DNA of 64,000 bases from an uncultured Anaeromusa sp. (GTDB lineage: Bacteria > Bacillota > Negativicutes > Anaeromusales > Anaeromusaceae), in assembly GCF_963676855.1 (NCBI RefSeq), contig NZ_OY781460.1, forward strand, positions 1,039,501 through 1,103,500. Reading direction: 5' to 3'. A program made the translations under genes and the position numbers. The notes beneath the pieces were generated by a model, which had not been told where the DNA came from, made no database searches, and saw only the letters and a program-made list of their open reading frames with translations. Every line of letters starts with the position of its first letter. The stretch's first letter is position 1. Positions 50,239 to 58,779 of this stretch are shown piece after piece.

Positions 50239-51882
50239 TTAGGAGAAGAACATTTTTAGGTCATCTTCTACATTGGTGACGCCGCCTATGCCGAAGGTTT
50301 CCACGAGAACCTTGGCGACGTTAGGCGAGAGGAAGCCAGGCAGCGTAGGACCAAGGTGAATGTTTTTAACACCCAGGTACAACAGCGCCAGCAGTACGAT
50401 AACGGCTTTTTGCTCGTACCAAGCAATATTGTAGGAAATGGGGAGCTTGTTGACATCATCTAAGCCGAAAGCTTCTTTGAGTTTCAAAGCGATAACGGCC
50501 AATGAGTAGGAGTCATTACACTGACCAGCGTCCAGAACGCGGGGGATGCCGCCGATATCACCGAGAGGCAGCTTGTTGTAGCGATACTTGGCGCAGCCAG
50601 CAGTAAGGATGATGGCATCCTGTGGCAGAGCTTTAGCAAACTCGCTGTAGTAGTCGCGGCTCTTCATACGGCCATCACAACCGGCCATAACGAAGAAGCG
50701 TTTTACGGCGCCGCTTTTTACGGCTTCAATGACTTTGTCAGCCAAGGCTAGTACTTGGTTATGGGCAAATCCGCCGACGATTTCGCCGTCTTCCAGCTTA
50801 GTGGGTGACGGACATTGTTTAGCATGGGCGATGAGTGCCGAGAAGTCTTTAGTTTTACCGGCTTGGCGAGGAGCAATCTTTTTGAGTCCTTCAAAGCCGA
50901 CAACGCCGGTGACATAGACGCGGTCTTTGTAGCTGTCTTTAGGCGGCACCAGACAGTTGGTGGTCAACAGTACAGGGCCGTTGAAGGTTTCAAACTCTTT
51001 ATCTTGCAGCCACCAGGAGTTGCCATAGTTGCCGACAAAGTTGTCATATTTTTTGAAGAAGGGATAGTAATGAGCCGGCAGCATTTCGCCGTGAGTGTAG
51101 ACGTCAACGCCGGTTCCTTTGGTTTGTTCCAGCAGTTCCTCGAGGTCCTTAAGATCGTGGCCGCTGATAAGGATGGCCGGATTGCTGCGTACGCCAAGAT
51201 TGACTTTGGTAATTTCCGGCGAGCCATAGGTAGTGGTGTTGGCTTTGTCCAAAAGCGCCATGACGTCAACGCCGAATTTGCCGCATTCCATGACCTGGGC
51301 AACCAGTTCATCCGCGCTGAGAGAATTGTTGGTAGTGGCTACTAAGGCTTTTTCCATAGCGGCGAAAATAGCGTCGTCCGCATAGCCAAGAACATAAGCG
51401 TGTTCGGCGTAGGCGGCTATGCCTTTAACGCCGTAAATAATAAGTTCCCGCAAGGAACGAACGTCTTCGTTTTCTGTGGAGAGGACGCCTACCGTAGCGG
51501 CTTTGGCTTCGAAAGCTTCTGCGCTGTCTGCAAACCATAATACGCTGTCATGAGCGGCTTTAGGCGTCAGACCGGCTTTAATTAAAGCGTTTTTGACGTC
51601 TTCGCGAATCACCAGAGCTTCCTTGATCAAAGCAACAAAGCGTTCTTTATCGAAGTTGGCGTTGGTGATGGTGGCAAAAAGGCCTTCCATGATGAATTTG
51701 TCCGCTCCGCCTGTAGGCAGTTTGGCTTCACGGGCTTCCAAAGCGTACGCGGAAATTCCTTTAAGGGTGTAAATCAGAAGATCCTGCAGGTTGGCTACAT
51801 CCGCGGTCTTTCCGCAGACCCCACGCATGGTGCAACCGGTTCCTTTAGCTGTTTCTTGACATTGAAAGCAAAACATTGACAT
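50239..51882 (-). CDS. hcp: Hybrid cluster protein (hydroxylamine reductase)
   Basis: 547-residue class I Hcp, which reduces nitric oxide or hydroxylamine during nitrosative stress in anaerobes. N-terminal [4Fe-4S] cysteines C5-x2-C8-x8-C17-x5-C23 ([17 protein letters not shown] then TMRGVC). Hybrid-cluster ligands are visible in [44 protein letters not shown] and [19 protein letters not shown] precedes the ATG. No partner hcr reductase gene is adjacent. An HcpR/FNR-type palindrome is placed for activation. Confidence 0.97.
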   Translation of the reverse strand: MSMFCFQCQETAKGTGCTMRGVCGKTADVANLQDLLIYTLKGISAYALEAREAKLPTGGADKFIMEGLFATITNANFDKERFVALIKEALVIREDVKNALIKAGLTPKAAHDSVLWFADSAEAFEAKAATVGVLSTENEDVRSLRELIIYGVKGIAAYAEHAYVLGYADDAIFAAMEKALVATTNNSLSADELVAQVMECGKFGVDVMALLDKANTTTYGSPEITKVNLGVRSNPAILISGHDLKDLEELLEQTKGTGVDVYTHGEMLPAHYYPFFKKYDNFVGNYGNSWWLQDKEFETFNGPVLLTTNCLVPPKDSYKDRVYVTGVVGFEGLKKIAPRQAGKTKDFSALIAHAKQCPSPTKLEDGEIVGGFAHNQVLALADKVIEAVKSGAVKRFFVMAGCDGRMKSRDYYSEFAKALPQDAIILTAGCAKYRYNKLPLGDIGGIPRVLDAGQCNDSYSLAVIALKLKEAFGLDDVNKLPISYNIAWYEQKAVIVLLALLYLGVKNIHLGPTLPGFLSPNVAKVLVETFGIGGVTNVEDDLKMFFS

Positions 51883-51971
51883 AGTGTTCCCTCCTTATAA
51901 TATACAAAGTGACAATAAATCTGTGTGAAAACTGTTGGAATAATAGGTAATGCAGTTCTGTTGACAAATGC

Positions 51972-51977
51972 AGTATA
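51972..51977 (-). promoter_or_regulatory. -10 box of the hcp promoter
   Basis: Minus-strand TATACT, extended by TGG directly before it (TGGTATACT). The start is predicted near 51965 and there is no good -35, as expected for an activator-dependent promoter. Confidence 0.6.
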
Positions 51978-51999
51978 CCAAGGAGCTTTACGCGTCGTC

Positions 52000-52015
52000 T
52001 GTGATGCAGGTCACA
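52000..52015. promoter_or_regulatory. CRP/FNR-family (HcpR-like) site upstream of hcp
   Basis: TGTGA, six bases, TCACA: a perfect palindrome of the type bound by HcpR, the CRP/FNR-family regulator known to control hcp in anaerobes. Its centre lies about 42 bp before the predicted start, the class II activating position. Confidence 0.82.
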
Positions 52016-52151
52016 TAAACTAAAAAACATTGACAAATAAATGTGAATATTCCGCATTGTTATTCAAGAAAGAATTTCGACAAAGAAAAGGCTTTTCCTG
52101 CTGCAGTTGTTTTAGATTTCAAGCTGCAAAAATCAGTTAGGCATCATAGCG

Positions 52152-53414
52152 TTAGGCGCGCCTTTGTCCGGCGATGTAGCGGGTGGTGATGGCTGCAGCA
52201 TTTTGGGTATAGAGAAAATGTTGCAGCTGTTCTACGGGGGGAGCAGCTTGGAGATGTTTGGCAGGCTTCAGCGCCAGCGCGTCCAGCTCATAGCCTTCTT
52301 CAAAGCTGCCGACTTGCCCGAAAAAGAGGCCGCCGCCTTTTGTAGCCAAATAAAAAGCTTCGCTGAGGGTGAGCGGCTTTTGCGACGCATCTTGCAAAAA
52401 AGCCAACTTGGAAAGCTGCACGGCCCGGACGATGGCTTGGGGCATGCTGAAGGTGTGGCCGGCGCCAACATCGCTGCCGAGACCTACCGGGATCCCTGTG
52501 TCTAGCAAGCGTCGTGCTGGCATGATGCCGCTGCCTAGGTTGAGGTTGGAATCAGGGCAATGCACGGCAAAAACTTGTTTTTCGTGCATGCGCTCTAGCG
52601 CGGCCTCGCTAAGGTGCACGCAATGCGCCATGAGTGTCGGCTGCTGTCCGAATAAGCCGTAGTAGTCATAGACATCATGATAGCCAGCGCGTTCAGGAAA
52701 GAGCTGGTTTACCCAGGCGATTTCTTCCTTGTTTTCGGACAAGTGGGATTGTACTGGCAATTGATAGCGCGCCGCCAACTGGCCCAGGCCTTGGAGCAAC
52801 TCGCGGCTGCAGGTGGGCGCAAAGCGCGGCGTAACGATGCCCCGTACCAAGGGACCCATTACATAGGAAGACAGAAACGACTCGGCCCTTTCCAGGGCTT
52901 GGACCGTATTTTCTCTAAGGTACGCAGGACAATTGCAGTCCATACTGACTTTGCCTACATAAGCACCCAGACCGTATTTTTCCAGCGCCTGACAAAGAAG
53001 CCGAGCGCTCTCCTCATGAATGGTAGCCCAGGTAACGACACGGGTCGTTCCTTGTTGCAGTAGTTCGGCGGCGAAAGCGTCATATAGTTCTTGTGCGTAC
53101 GCAGCAGAGGAAAAACGTTGCTCTTCAGGGAAGGTGTAAGTTTCCAGCCAGGGTAAGAGAGGCAAATCAAGTCCCAGACCGCGCTGACGGAACTGAGCGG
53201 CATGGGTGTGCAAGTCTACAAAACCAGGAATTAGCAAGTGGCCGCTGTAATCCGCGATCGGGGTGTCTGCGTACTTTTCCGGCAACTCCGGCGTTAAGGA
53301 TACGATGAGGCCTTGGCGGGCCACTAAATAGTGGTCTTTTTGGCAGGTGAACGAGGCGGCCGAGGGGGTATGAATGAAAGTGCCTTTTAAGATGATAAGA
53401 TCATTTTTGTTCAT
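52152..53414 (-). CDS. guaD: Guanine deaminase
   Basis: Zinc amidohydrolase of 420 residues converting guanine to xanthine. PGFVDLHTHAAQ holds the metal HxH, RGLGLDLPLLPWLETYTFPEE is the guanine-deaminase signature after it, QSHLSENKEEIAWV, AHCVHLSEAA, HCPDSNLNLGSG and GLGSDVGAG complete the site. Start ATG 53414 after AAGGAGGTG. Divergent from ppnP, another purine-salvage gene, with a small palindrome between them. No xanthine dehydrogenase genes are in the window. Confidence 0.92.
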   Translation of the reverse strand: MNKNDLIILKGTFIHTPSAASFTCQKDHYLVARQGLIVSLTPELPEKYADTPIADYSGHLLIPGFVDLHTHAAQFRQRGLGLDLPLLPWLETYTFPEEQRFSSAAYAQELYDAFAAELLQQGTTRVVTWATIHEESARLLCQALEKYGLGAYVGKVSMDCNCPAYLRENTVQALERAESFLSSYVMGPLVRGIVTPRFAPTCSRELLQGLGQLAARYQLPVQSHLSENKEEIAWVNQLFPERAGYHDVYDYYGLFGQQPTLMAHCVHLSEAALERMHEKQVFAVHCPDSNLNLGSGIMPARRLLDTGIPVGLGSDVGAGHTFSMPQAIVRAVQLSKLAFLQDASQKPLTLSEAFYLATKGGGLFFGQVGSFEEGYELDALALKPAKHLQAAPPVEQLQHFLYTQNAAAITTRYIAGQRRA

Positions 53415-53482
53415 GGGAGATACACCTCCTTACTAATTTTATGATACAGCAAATTGCTTTGATAATAAAGAAAGACTCTGTG

Positions 53483-53494
53483 ATTGTATACAAT
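53483..53494. promoter_or_regulatory. Palindrome between guaD and ppnP
   Basis: ATTGTATACAAT, a perfect 12-bp palindrome in the divergent intergenic region. It could be a shared operator; a chance occurrence is possible. Confidence 0.35.
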
Positions 53495-53580
53495 TGTGCA
53501 GGGGCAGGAGTATAAGCGCGGGCGGAGAATAACATTGACGTACAATAATGATAACAGTAAACGTGGCGGAGGAGAAAATG

Positions 53581-53898
53581 ATGAGTGAATTTGTAAATGT
53601 GACAGCGGTAAAAGAAGCTAATATCTACTTTGAGGGCAAAGTGACCAGCCGGACGTTGCTTTTTGAGGATGGCACGCGCAAAACGTTAGGTATTATGCTG
53701 CCTGGCGAATATGAATTTGGCACCGATGCAGCGGAATTAATGGAAATGCTTCAAGGCGAGATGGATGTGTTGCTGCCGGGAGAAAGCACTTGGCGGACGG
53801 TTAAAAGTGGTGATTCTTTCCGAGTGCCGGCAAAATCTAAATTTCAGCTGCAGGTAAAACAAGTAGCAGATTACTGCTGCTCGTATTTGCCGGAATAA
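53581..53898 (+). CDS. ppnP: Pyrimidine/purine nucleoside phosphorylase PpnP (DUF1255)
   Basis: 105-residue single-cupin enzyme that phosphorolyses several nucleosides to base and pentose 1-phosphate. Family landmarks: [51 protein letters not shown] and [14 protein letters not shown]. The start ATG 53581 has a better distance to GGAGGAG than ATG 53578. Divergent to guanine deaminase, giving a small purine-salvage pair. Confidence 0.93.
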   Translation: MSEFVNVTAVKEANIYFEGKVTSRTLLFEDGTRKTLGIMLPGEYEFGTDAAELMEMLQGEMDVLLPGESTWRTVKSGDSFRVPAKSKFQLQVKQVADYCCSYLPE

Positions 53899-53908
53899 AG
53901 TATAAAAG

Positions 53909-53946
53909 AAGCAGGATTTCCGGTAAAGGAAATCCTGCTTTTGTTT
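53909..53946 (+). terminator. Terminator of ppnP
   Basis: Thirteen-base perfect stem (53909-53921 with 53928-53940), loop GGTAAA, tail TTGTTT. Confidence 0.88.
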
Positions 53947-54089
53947 GATCAGTTCGTAAGATTTTTTCTTTGAAAACGTGAATAAATATTTGACTTTTCT
54001 GCCTATACAGAAGGGATTCAACATAGGTGCAAGGAATCTAAACTTAATAATAAAGGTTGAGTTTTTGCATGGAAAAGGAGGGGCTGCAG

Positions 54090-56561
54090 ATGCTTAAAAA
54101 TGAGTGGAGTCGGTTGACGCCGGGTAAGATTGTTGCTGCGTATGTGCTGGTAAGCTGGCTTTGGATTGCAGTTTCGGATCAGCTTTTGTATGCTTTGCCT
54201 TTTCCGGAGCACATGAAAACATTAGTGGCGACAGCAAAAGGCACGCTGTATATCCTTGTCATTGCGTTGATGCTGTATGGCCTTTTGCGTGGATATACCC
54301 GTGAACTGGAACGCTCCGGGGCCAAGTTCGCCAAAGTGTTTCAACAGGCAGTAGATGTAATCTTGATTGTTCGTATGCAGGATTTGCAACTGCTGGAAGC
54401 GAGTTCGGCTTTTTTTTCAACCTTCGGCTATTCCCAAAGTGAGATGAGTCGACAGTCGTTCGACAAAGCCCGCTTGTGGCAAGATGGGAAGCAATGGCGA
54501 CAGCTAGTGCATGCCTTGACGGATGAAGGCTCAGTGCGGGGGCAATTGGTATCTTGGCAAACGAGGAGTGGTGAGCTATATTCTGGTCGCTGCTATGGAG
54601 ATACATTGGAGCTGAATGACGAACCGTGCTTGATTTTAGTCTGGCATAACGTTACAGAACAGATGCAGGCGGAAGCGGCTTTAGTGGCTTCGCGCAACTA
54701 TCTTGATAAGATCATTCAAGCGATTCCCGACCCCGTATTTGTCAAAAATCGGGCGCATCAATGGGTTCTTTTTAACGAAGCATTCTGCCGTATGATGAGC
54801 AAAGAAGCGGCGGAAATGCAAGGGAAAAGTGACTATGATTATTTTTCAACGGGAGAGGCAAAGGTGTTTTGGGAGCAGGATGAGCTGGTTTTCACTACCG
54901 GCAAGGAGAGCGTCAATGAAGAGGCGCTTACTGATGTCAATGGCAACCAATATACTATTATAACGAAGAAGAGTCTCTATACGAATGAGCAGGGTGAGCC
55001 GTTCATTGTCGGCATTATTCGCGATATAACACTATTGAAGCAAGCGGAAGAAGAGTTGCGTCAAGCTAAAAACGATCTGGAATGCAAGGTGGAAGAACGT
55101 ACGCAGGAACTCATGGCGATGAATGAAGAAATGATTTCTGTAAATGCCGAATTGATTACGGCCAAGGAGGCGGCGGAAGCGGCCAATTTGGCGAAAAGCT
55201 TTTTTGTGGCCAATATGTCTCATGAAATTCGTACGCCTTTGAATGCGGTGTTAGGTTTTGCGCAGTTATTGCAACGGGACGAAACGCTTTCTCCCAGCCA
55301 AAAGGAGCACTTAGAACGCATTCATATGGCAGGGGAACATTTGCTGCGGTTGATCAACGATATTTTGGAAATTTCGAAAGTGGAGGCTGGCCGTACGGAG
55401 TTGCAGTTGGCGCCTTGTTCGCTGGATAAGCTTTTGCATGAGGTGGAGCAGATGTTCCGCCTGCGCTTAGAGGAAAAGGGACTGCGCTTTGTGCTGGAAC
55501 GAAGTGAAGTCGTACCGGAGAAGATTGTAGCGGATGAAGGCAAGCTGCGGCAGATTTTGCTGAATCTAATGGGCAATGCCGTGAAATTTACCTATGAGGG
55601 ATTTGTGGCGCTGCGCGTACAAGCGCAAGAAGCAGGAGACGGTTATGTACGGCTCGAACTGGAAGTGGAGGATTCGGGCGCCGGCATGAACCAGGAAGAA
55701 TTGGAACAGCTCTTTAAACCGTTTCAGCAGCTTCACGCCGGTAAGGCTCAAGGCAGCGGCACCGGGCTGGGCTTAGCCATCAGCCAGGAATATGCGAAGC
55801 TCATGGGCGGGCGAATTGTGGCGCACAGTCAGCGCGACGCCGGCAGCCTGTTTACACTGCAGGTGCTTGTACAACAAGCTGGCGATGAAGAGATTGCCAT
55901 GGAAGAACGACGTGTTCTGCGAGTAATGGACAAACGGCCCAAGGTACTGCTGGTTGACGATGAGAAAGTAAATTGCGAGCTTTTGACGCAGATGCTGCAG
56001 CCGCTGGGCTTTCAGACACGCTGTGCGCAGCATGGGCAGGCGGCGTTGGATCTATATGAAGCGTGGAAGCCGGATTTGATGCTTTTAGATATGAGGATGC
56101 CGATTATGGACGGGCATGAGGTTCTTAAACGCGTACGGTTGAAGGATGAGCAGGTGCCGATTATTGCTGTTACAGCTAGCAGCTTTTATGATGAACGGCA
56201 GAAAATATTTGACGAAGGCGCAAATGATTATTTGAGTAAACCGTTCCGAGAAGGGGAATTGCTGAATAAAATCAAAACAGCCCTTGCCTTGGAGTATCAG
56301 TATGCTGAAGAAGAACCGCTGATGCCAGAAAAGAACTTTTTGGAAAAAATACGCCGCGAGGAACTCGATGTTTTACCGTCCGAACTGCGGATGGAGTTGT
56401 ATAGGGCGGTGGAAAGCGGGGATTACTATTTGACTTTATCGCTTGTAGAGAAAGTTGAAGCGTTTGATAACGAGCTGGCGGAAAAACTGGCAAAGATGGC
56501 GAGGGCTTTTTCTTTTGAAACGATGTTAGAACTGTTGCAGCCGAAGGAGGACCTTTCGTGA
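54090..56561 (+). CDS. Hybrid sensor histidine kinase (2 TM, two PAS, HisKA, HATPase, REC)
   Basis: 823-residue membrane kinase. Two N-terminal helices (about 13-35 and 53-73) with hardly any external loop, PAS1 about 85-195, PAS2 about 205-320, coiled coil 320-365, HisKA with [10 protein letters not shown] (His378), HATPase with [16 protein letters not shown] and [11 protein letters not shown], and REC with [11 protein letters not shown] (Asp667). A helical C-terminal tail of about 80 residues could be a degenerate Hpt-like segment but has no obvious phospho-His. ATG 54090 follows AAAAGGAGGGG; earlier in-frame starts would include it. Coupled by a GTGA overlap to an HD-GYP regulator. Confidence 0.92.
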   Translation: MLKNEWSRLTPGKIVAAYVLVSWLWIAVSDQLLYALPFPEHMKTLVATAKGTLYILVIALMLYGLLRGYTRELERSGAKFAKVFQQAVDVILIVRMQDLQLLEASSAFFSTFGYSQSEMSRQSFDKARLWQDGKQWRQLVHALTDEGSVRGQLVSWQTRSGELYSGRCYGDTLELNDEPCLILVWHNVTEQMQAEAALVASRNYLDKIIQAIPDPVFVKNRAHQWVLFNEAFCRMMSKEAAEMQGKSDYDYFSTGEAKVFWEQDELVFTTGKESVNEEALTDVNGNQYTIITKKSLYTNEQGEPFIVGIIRDITLLKQAEEELRQAKNDLECKVEERTQELMAMNEEMISVNAELITAKEAAEAANLAKSFFVANMSHEIRTPLNAVLGFAQLLQRDETLSPSQKEHLERIHMAGEHLLRLINDILEISKVEAGRTELQLAPCSLDKLLHEVEQMFRLRLEEKGLRFVLERSEVVPEKIVADEGKLRQILLNLMGNAVKFTYEGFVALRVQAQEAGDGYVRLELEVEDSGAGMNQEELEQLFKPFQQLHAGKAQGSGTGLGLAISQEYAKLMGGRIVAHSQRDAGSLFTLQVLVQQAGDEEIAMEERRVLRVMDKRPKVLLVDDEKVNCELLTQMLQPLGFQTRCAQHGQAALDLYEAWKPDLMLLDMRMPIMDGHEVLKRVRLKDEQVPIIAVTASSFYDERQKIFDEGANDYLSKPFREGELLNKIKTALALEYQYAEEEPLMPEKNFLEKIRREELDVLPSELRMELYRAVESGDYYLTLSLVEKVEAFDNELAEKLAKMARAFSFETMLELLQPKEDLS

Positions 56562-57649
56562 AGAAAACGATGTTTAACCGTCAGCCGGTATTGCTTGTAG
56601 TAGATGATATGCCGGACAACTTGGAACTTTTGGCGCGGATGTTTAAAGAAGAAGGCTATCAAGTGCGCTTGGCACCTTCAGGGGCGTTGGCTCTAAAGGC
56701 CGTGCAGGTGCAGATGCCGGATTTGATTTTGCTGGATATTAATATGCCGGAAATGAATGGCTTTGAGGTTTGCAGGAGGCTGAAGGAACAGGAACAGTGG
56801 CGGCAGATTCCCATTGTATTCATCAGCGCCTTAGGCGATGCTAAGGCAAAAGTCGAGGCGTTTGAGGTTGGCGGCGTAGATTATGTAACTAAACCGTTCC
56901 AGTTTACTGAGGTAGAGGCGCGAGTGCGCACGCATTTACAACTGCATTTCTATCAAGAGAATCTGGAACAAATGGTGGCGGCACAAGTGCAAGAGATTGC
57001 CGAATCCCAGTTGAGTACGATCTTTGCTTTGGCCAAATTGGCGGAGTCTCGCGATGACGAAACCGGCGATCATTTGGAGCGGGTGCGTACTTGCTGCCGC
57101 TTGCTGGCAGAAGCGTTGCTGCACTTGCCGGAATGTGAAGAGGTAACCGAAGAAGGGTTTGTACGTACTATAGAGCAAGCTAGTTCGCTGCATGACATTG
57201 GCAAAGTGGGCATTCCCGATGGTATTTTGTTGAAGCCGGGGCGTCTGACGCCGGCGGAGTTTGAAAAGATGAAAGAGCATACGTTAATTGGTGCGCATAC
57301 CTTGGAGTCGGTACGTGAACGATACCCGCACAATGACTTTTTGGTTACTTGCATTGAAATTGTGCGTTGGCATCATGAACGTTGGGACGGAACCGGCTAT
57401 CCAGACGGGTTGAACGGCGGTGTAATCCCATTAACGGCGCGCATTATGGCGGTAGCTGACGTATATGACGCTCTTCGCTCGCGCCGGTGTTACAAGGCGG
57501 CGTTAAGTCACGTAGAAAGCCGGAAGATTTTGCAGGAAGGCGGCGGCAGCCAGTTTGATCCACTGGTGATCAAAGCTTTTTTGACGGTGGAAGCGGAAAT
57601 TGTAGCGGCATACGAGGCGATTCAGGATAATAATCATGATTCTGAATGA
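56558..57649 (+). CDS. Response regulator c-di-GMP phosphodiesterase (REC-HD-GYP)
   Basis: 363-residue cytosolic regulator: REC at 1-130 with Asp60 in [11 protein letters not shown] and TKPF near 112, a short linker helix, then HD-GYP with [14 protein letters not shown] and [16 protein letters not shown]. It should hydrolyse cyclic di-GMP when phosphorylated. GTG start 56558 shares GTGA with the upstream kinase stop and follows AAGGAGG at seven bases, so the kinase is its natural partner. Opposes the two GGDEF cyclases of the window. Confidence 0.95.
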   Translation: MKKTMFNRQPVLLVVDDMPDNLELLARMFKEEGYQVRLAPSGALALKAVQVQMPDLILLDINMPEMNGFEVCRRLKEQEQWRQIPIVFISALGDAKAKVEAFEVGGVDYVTKPFQFTEVEARVRTHLQLHFYQENLEQMVAAQVQEIAESQLSTIFALAKLAESRDDETGDHLERVRTCCRLLAEALLHLPECEEVTEEGFVRTIEQASSLHDIGKVGIPDGILLKPGRLTPAEFEKMKEHTLIGAHTLESVRERYPHNDFLVTCIEIVRWHHERWDGTGYPDGLNGGVIPLTARIMAVADVYDALRSRRCYKAALSHVESRKILQEGGGSQFDPLVIKAFLTVEAEIVAAYEAIQDNNHDSE

Positions 57650-57654
57650 AAGAG

Positions 57655-57683
57655 ACAGCACGCAGCAACTGCTGCGTGCTGTG
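57655..57683 (+). other. Hairpin after the HD-GYP gene
   Basis: Twelve-base arms ACAGCACGCAGC and GCTGCGTGCTGT with an AACT loop; no T-run and only 9 nt before the next ribosome binding site. Possibly a processing or attenuation hairpin. Confidence 0.45.
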
Positions 57684-57706
57684 ATGTTTCTTAAGGAGGC
57701 GTAGCT

Positions 57707-58696
57707 GTGAATTGTTGGCAACGCGGGCGAGGCTCTCTTGTGTTGATTGGCTTGTTTGTAATAGGACTATGTTTGGTGTCCTATGGGGTGCCGCAAACCA
57801 GAGCTGCTGCGGGTTATAGTCGTATCGTAGTGCTGTCTGATGCGCACTTGCCGGTGCGCACCGAAGTGGTACAGGACGTGTCCAAACAGCTGCTGCTTGA
57901 GTCGGCTAAGAAAAAAGTTTTGCAAGATATCAATGGGTGGGATGATGTAACACAGGTAGCGGTGTTGGGAGATATTACGGCGGAGCGGGGGACTGTGGAG
58001 GAATATGCGTATGCGGTCCGGTATTTCGATGCACTGAAAAAAACGCTGTGGCCTATTGTCGGAAATCATGATTATATGTATGCGGACGCGCTTTCAGAAA
58101 AAGGAAAAAGAGTGAGGGCGGACGCAAGGGAGCGCCAGACGAAGCTGGAACGTTTTAAAGAGGCGTTCCATTTGCCGGAAGTGTATTACAGTAAGCAAGA
58201 AGCTGGTTATTTGCTGCTCTTTCTCTCGCCGGATTCCCTGGATGGCAAGTATTTGACAGAGATTTCGTCGCGGCAGTTGGCCTGGGTGCAGCAGCAGCTC
58301 GACGCCAATCCGCAGCTGCCGACCATCGTGTTTTTCCATGCTCCCTTGGCGGGAACGCTAGCGCCGTATAATAAAGAAGCCAATACACCTAATTTTATCG
58401 CCCAGCCGGAGGCGGCACTGGCGGAACTTATTCAAAGGCATCCGCAGCTCTTCCTTTGGGTGTCTGGGCATACCCATACGCCGGCGACGAATGCCAGCTT
58501 TGCATCGCCTATCAATGTGTACGCAGGACAAGTGACCAACATTCATAATGCAGATATGGACCGAGAAAGCATTTGGACGAATTCGCTATATTTGTATCCA
58601 GATCGGGTGGTGGTGAAGACCTTTGATCATAAAAAAGGGGCATGGATGCCTCAACTAGAGCGTACTATTTACCCTGGACAGGTTTCGGAGAGATAG
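57707..58696 (+). CDS. Secreted calcineurin-like metallophosphoesterase
   Basis: 329 residues with a signal peptide (about 1-34). Dinuclear-metal motifs: VVLSDAHLP, AVLGDITAERG, PIVGNHDYM, VFFHAPLAG and WVSGHTHTP. In the first motif and the second (GDI rather than GDL/GDN) all ligands are still present. Start GTG 57707 follows AAGGAGG. Unrelated in layout to the purple-acid-phosphatase-like enzyme at 31 kb (no fibronectin-like domain). Substrate unknown; external phosphate ester or nucleotide is likely. Confidence 0.88.
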   Translation: MNCWQRGRGSLVLIGLFVIGLCLVSYGVPQTRAAAGYSRIVVLSDAHLPVRTEVVQDVSKQLLLESAKKKVLQDINGWDDVTQVAVLGDITAERGTVEEYAYAVRYFDALKKTLWPIVGNHDYMYADALSEKGKRVRADARERQTKLERFKEAFHLPEVYYSKQEAGYLLLFLSPDSLDGKYLTEISSRQLAWVQQQLDANPQLPTIVFFHAPLAGTLAPYNKEANTPNFIAQPEAALAELIQRHPQLFLWVSGHTHTPATNASFASPINVYAGQVTNIHNADMDRESIWTNSLYLYPDRVVVKTFDHKKGAWMPQLERTIYPGQVSER

Positions 58697-58716
58697 TGTG
58701 CTTCAGGGAGATAGGG

Positions 58717-58738
58717 CAGTCTTAGCCGACTAAGACTG
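58717..58738 (+). other. Hairpin before the double-kinase gene
   Basis: Nine-base perfect arms CAGTCTTAG and CTAAGACTG with a CCGA loop; no strong T-run. Weak terminator or leader structure. Confidence 0.4.
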
Positions 58739-58779
58739 TGTTGGGAATAGTTGGAACTTGTTTAAAGGAGCAAATGACG

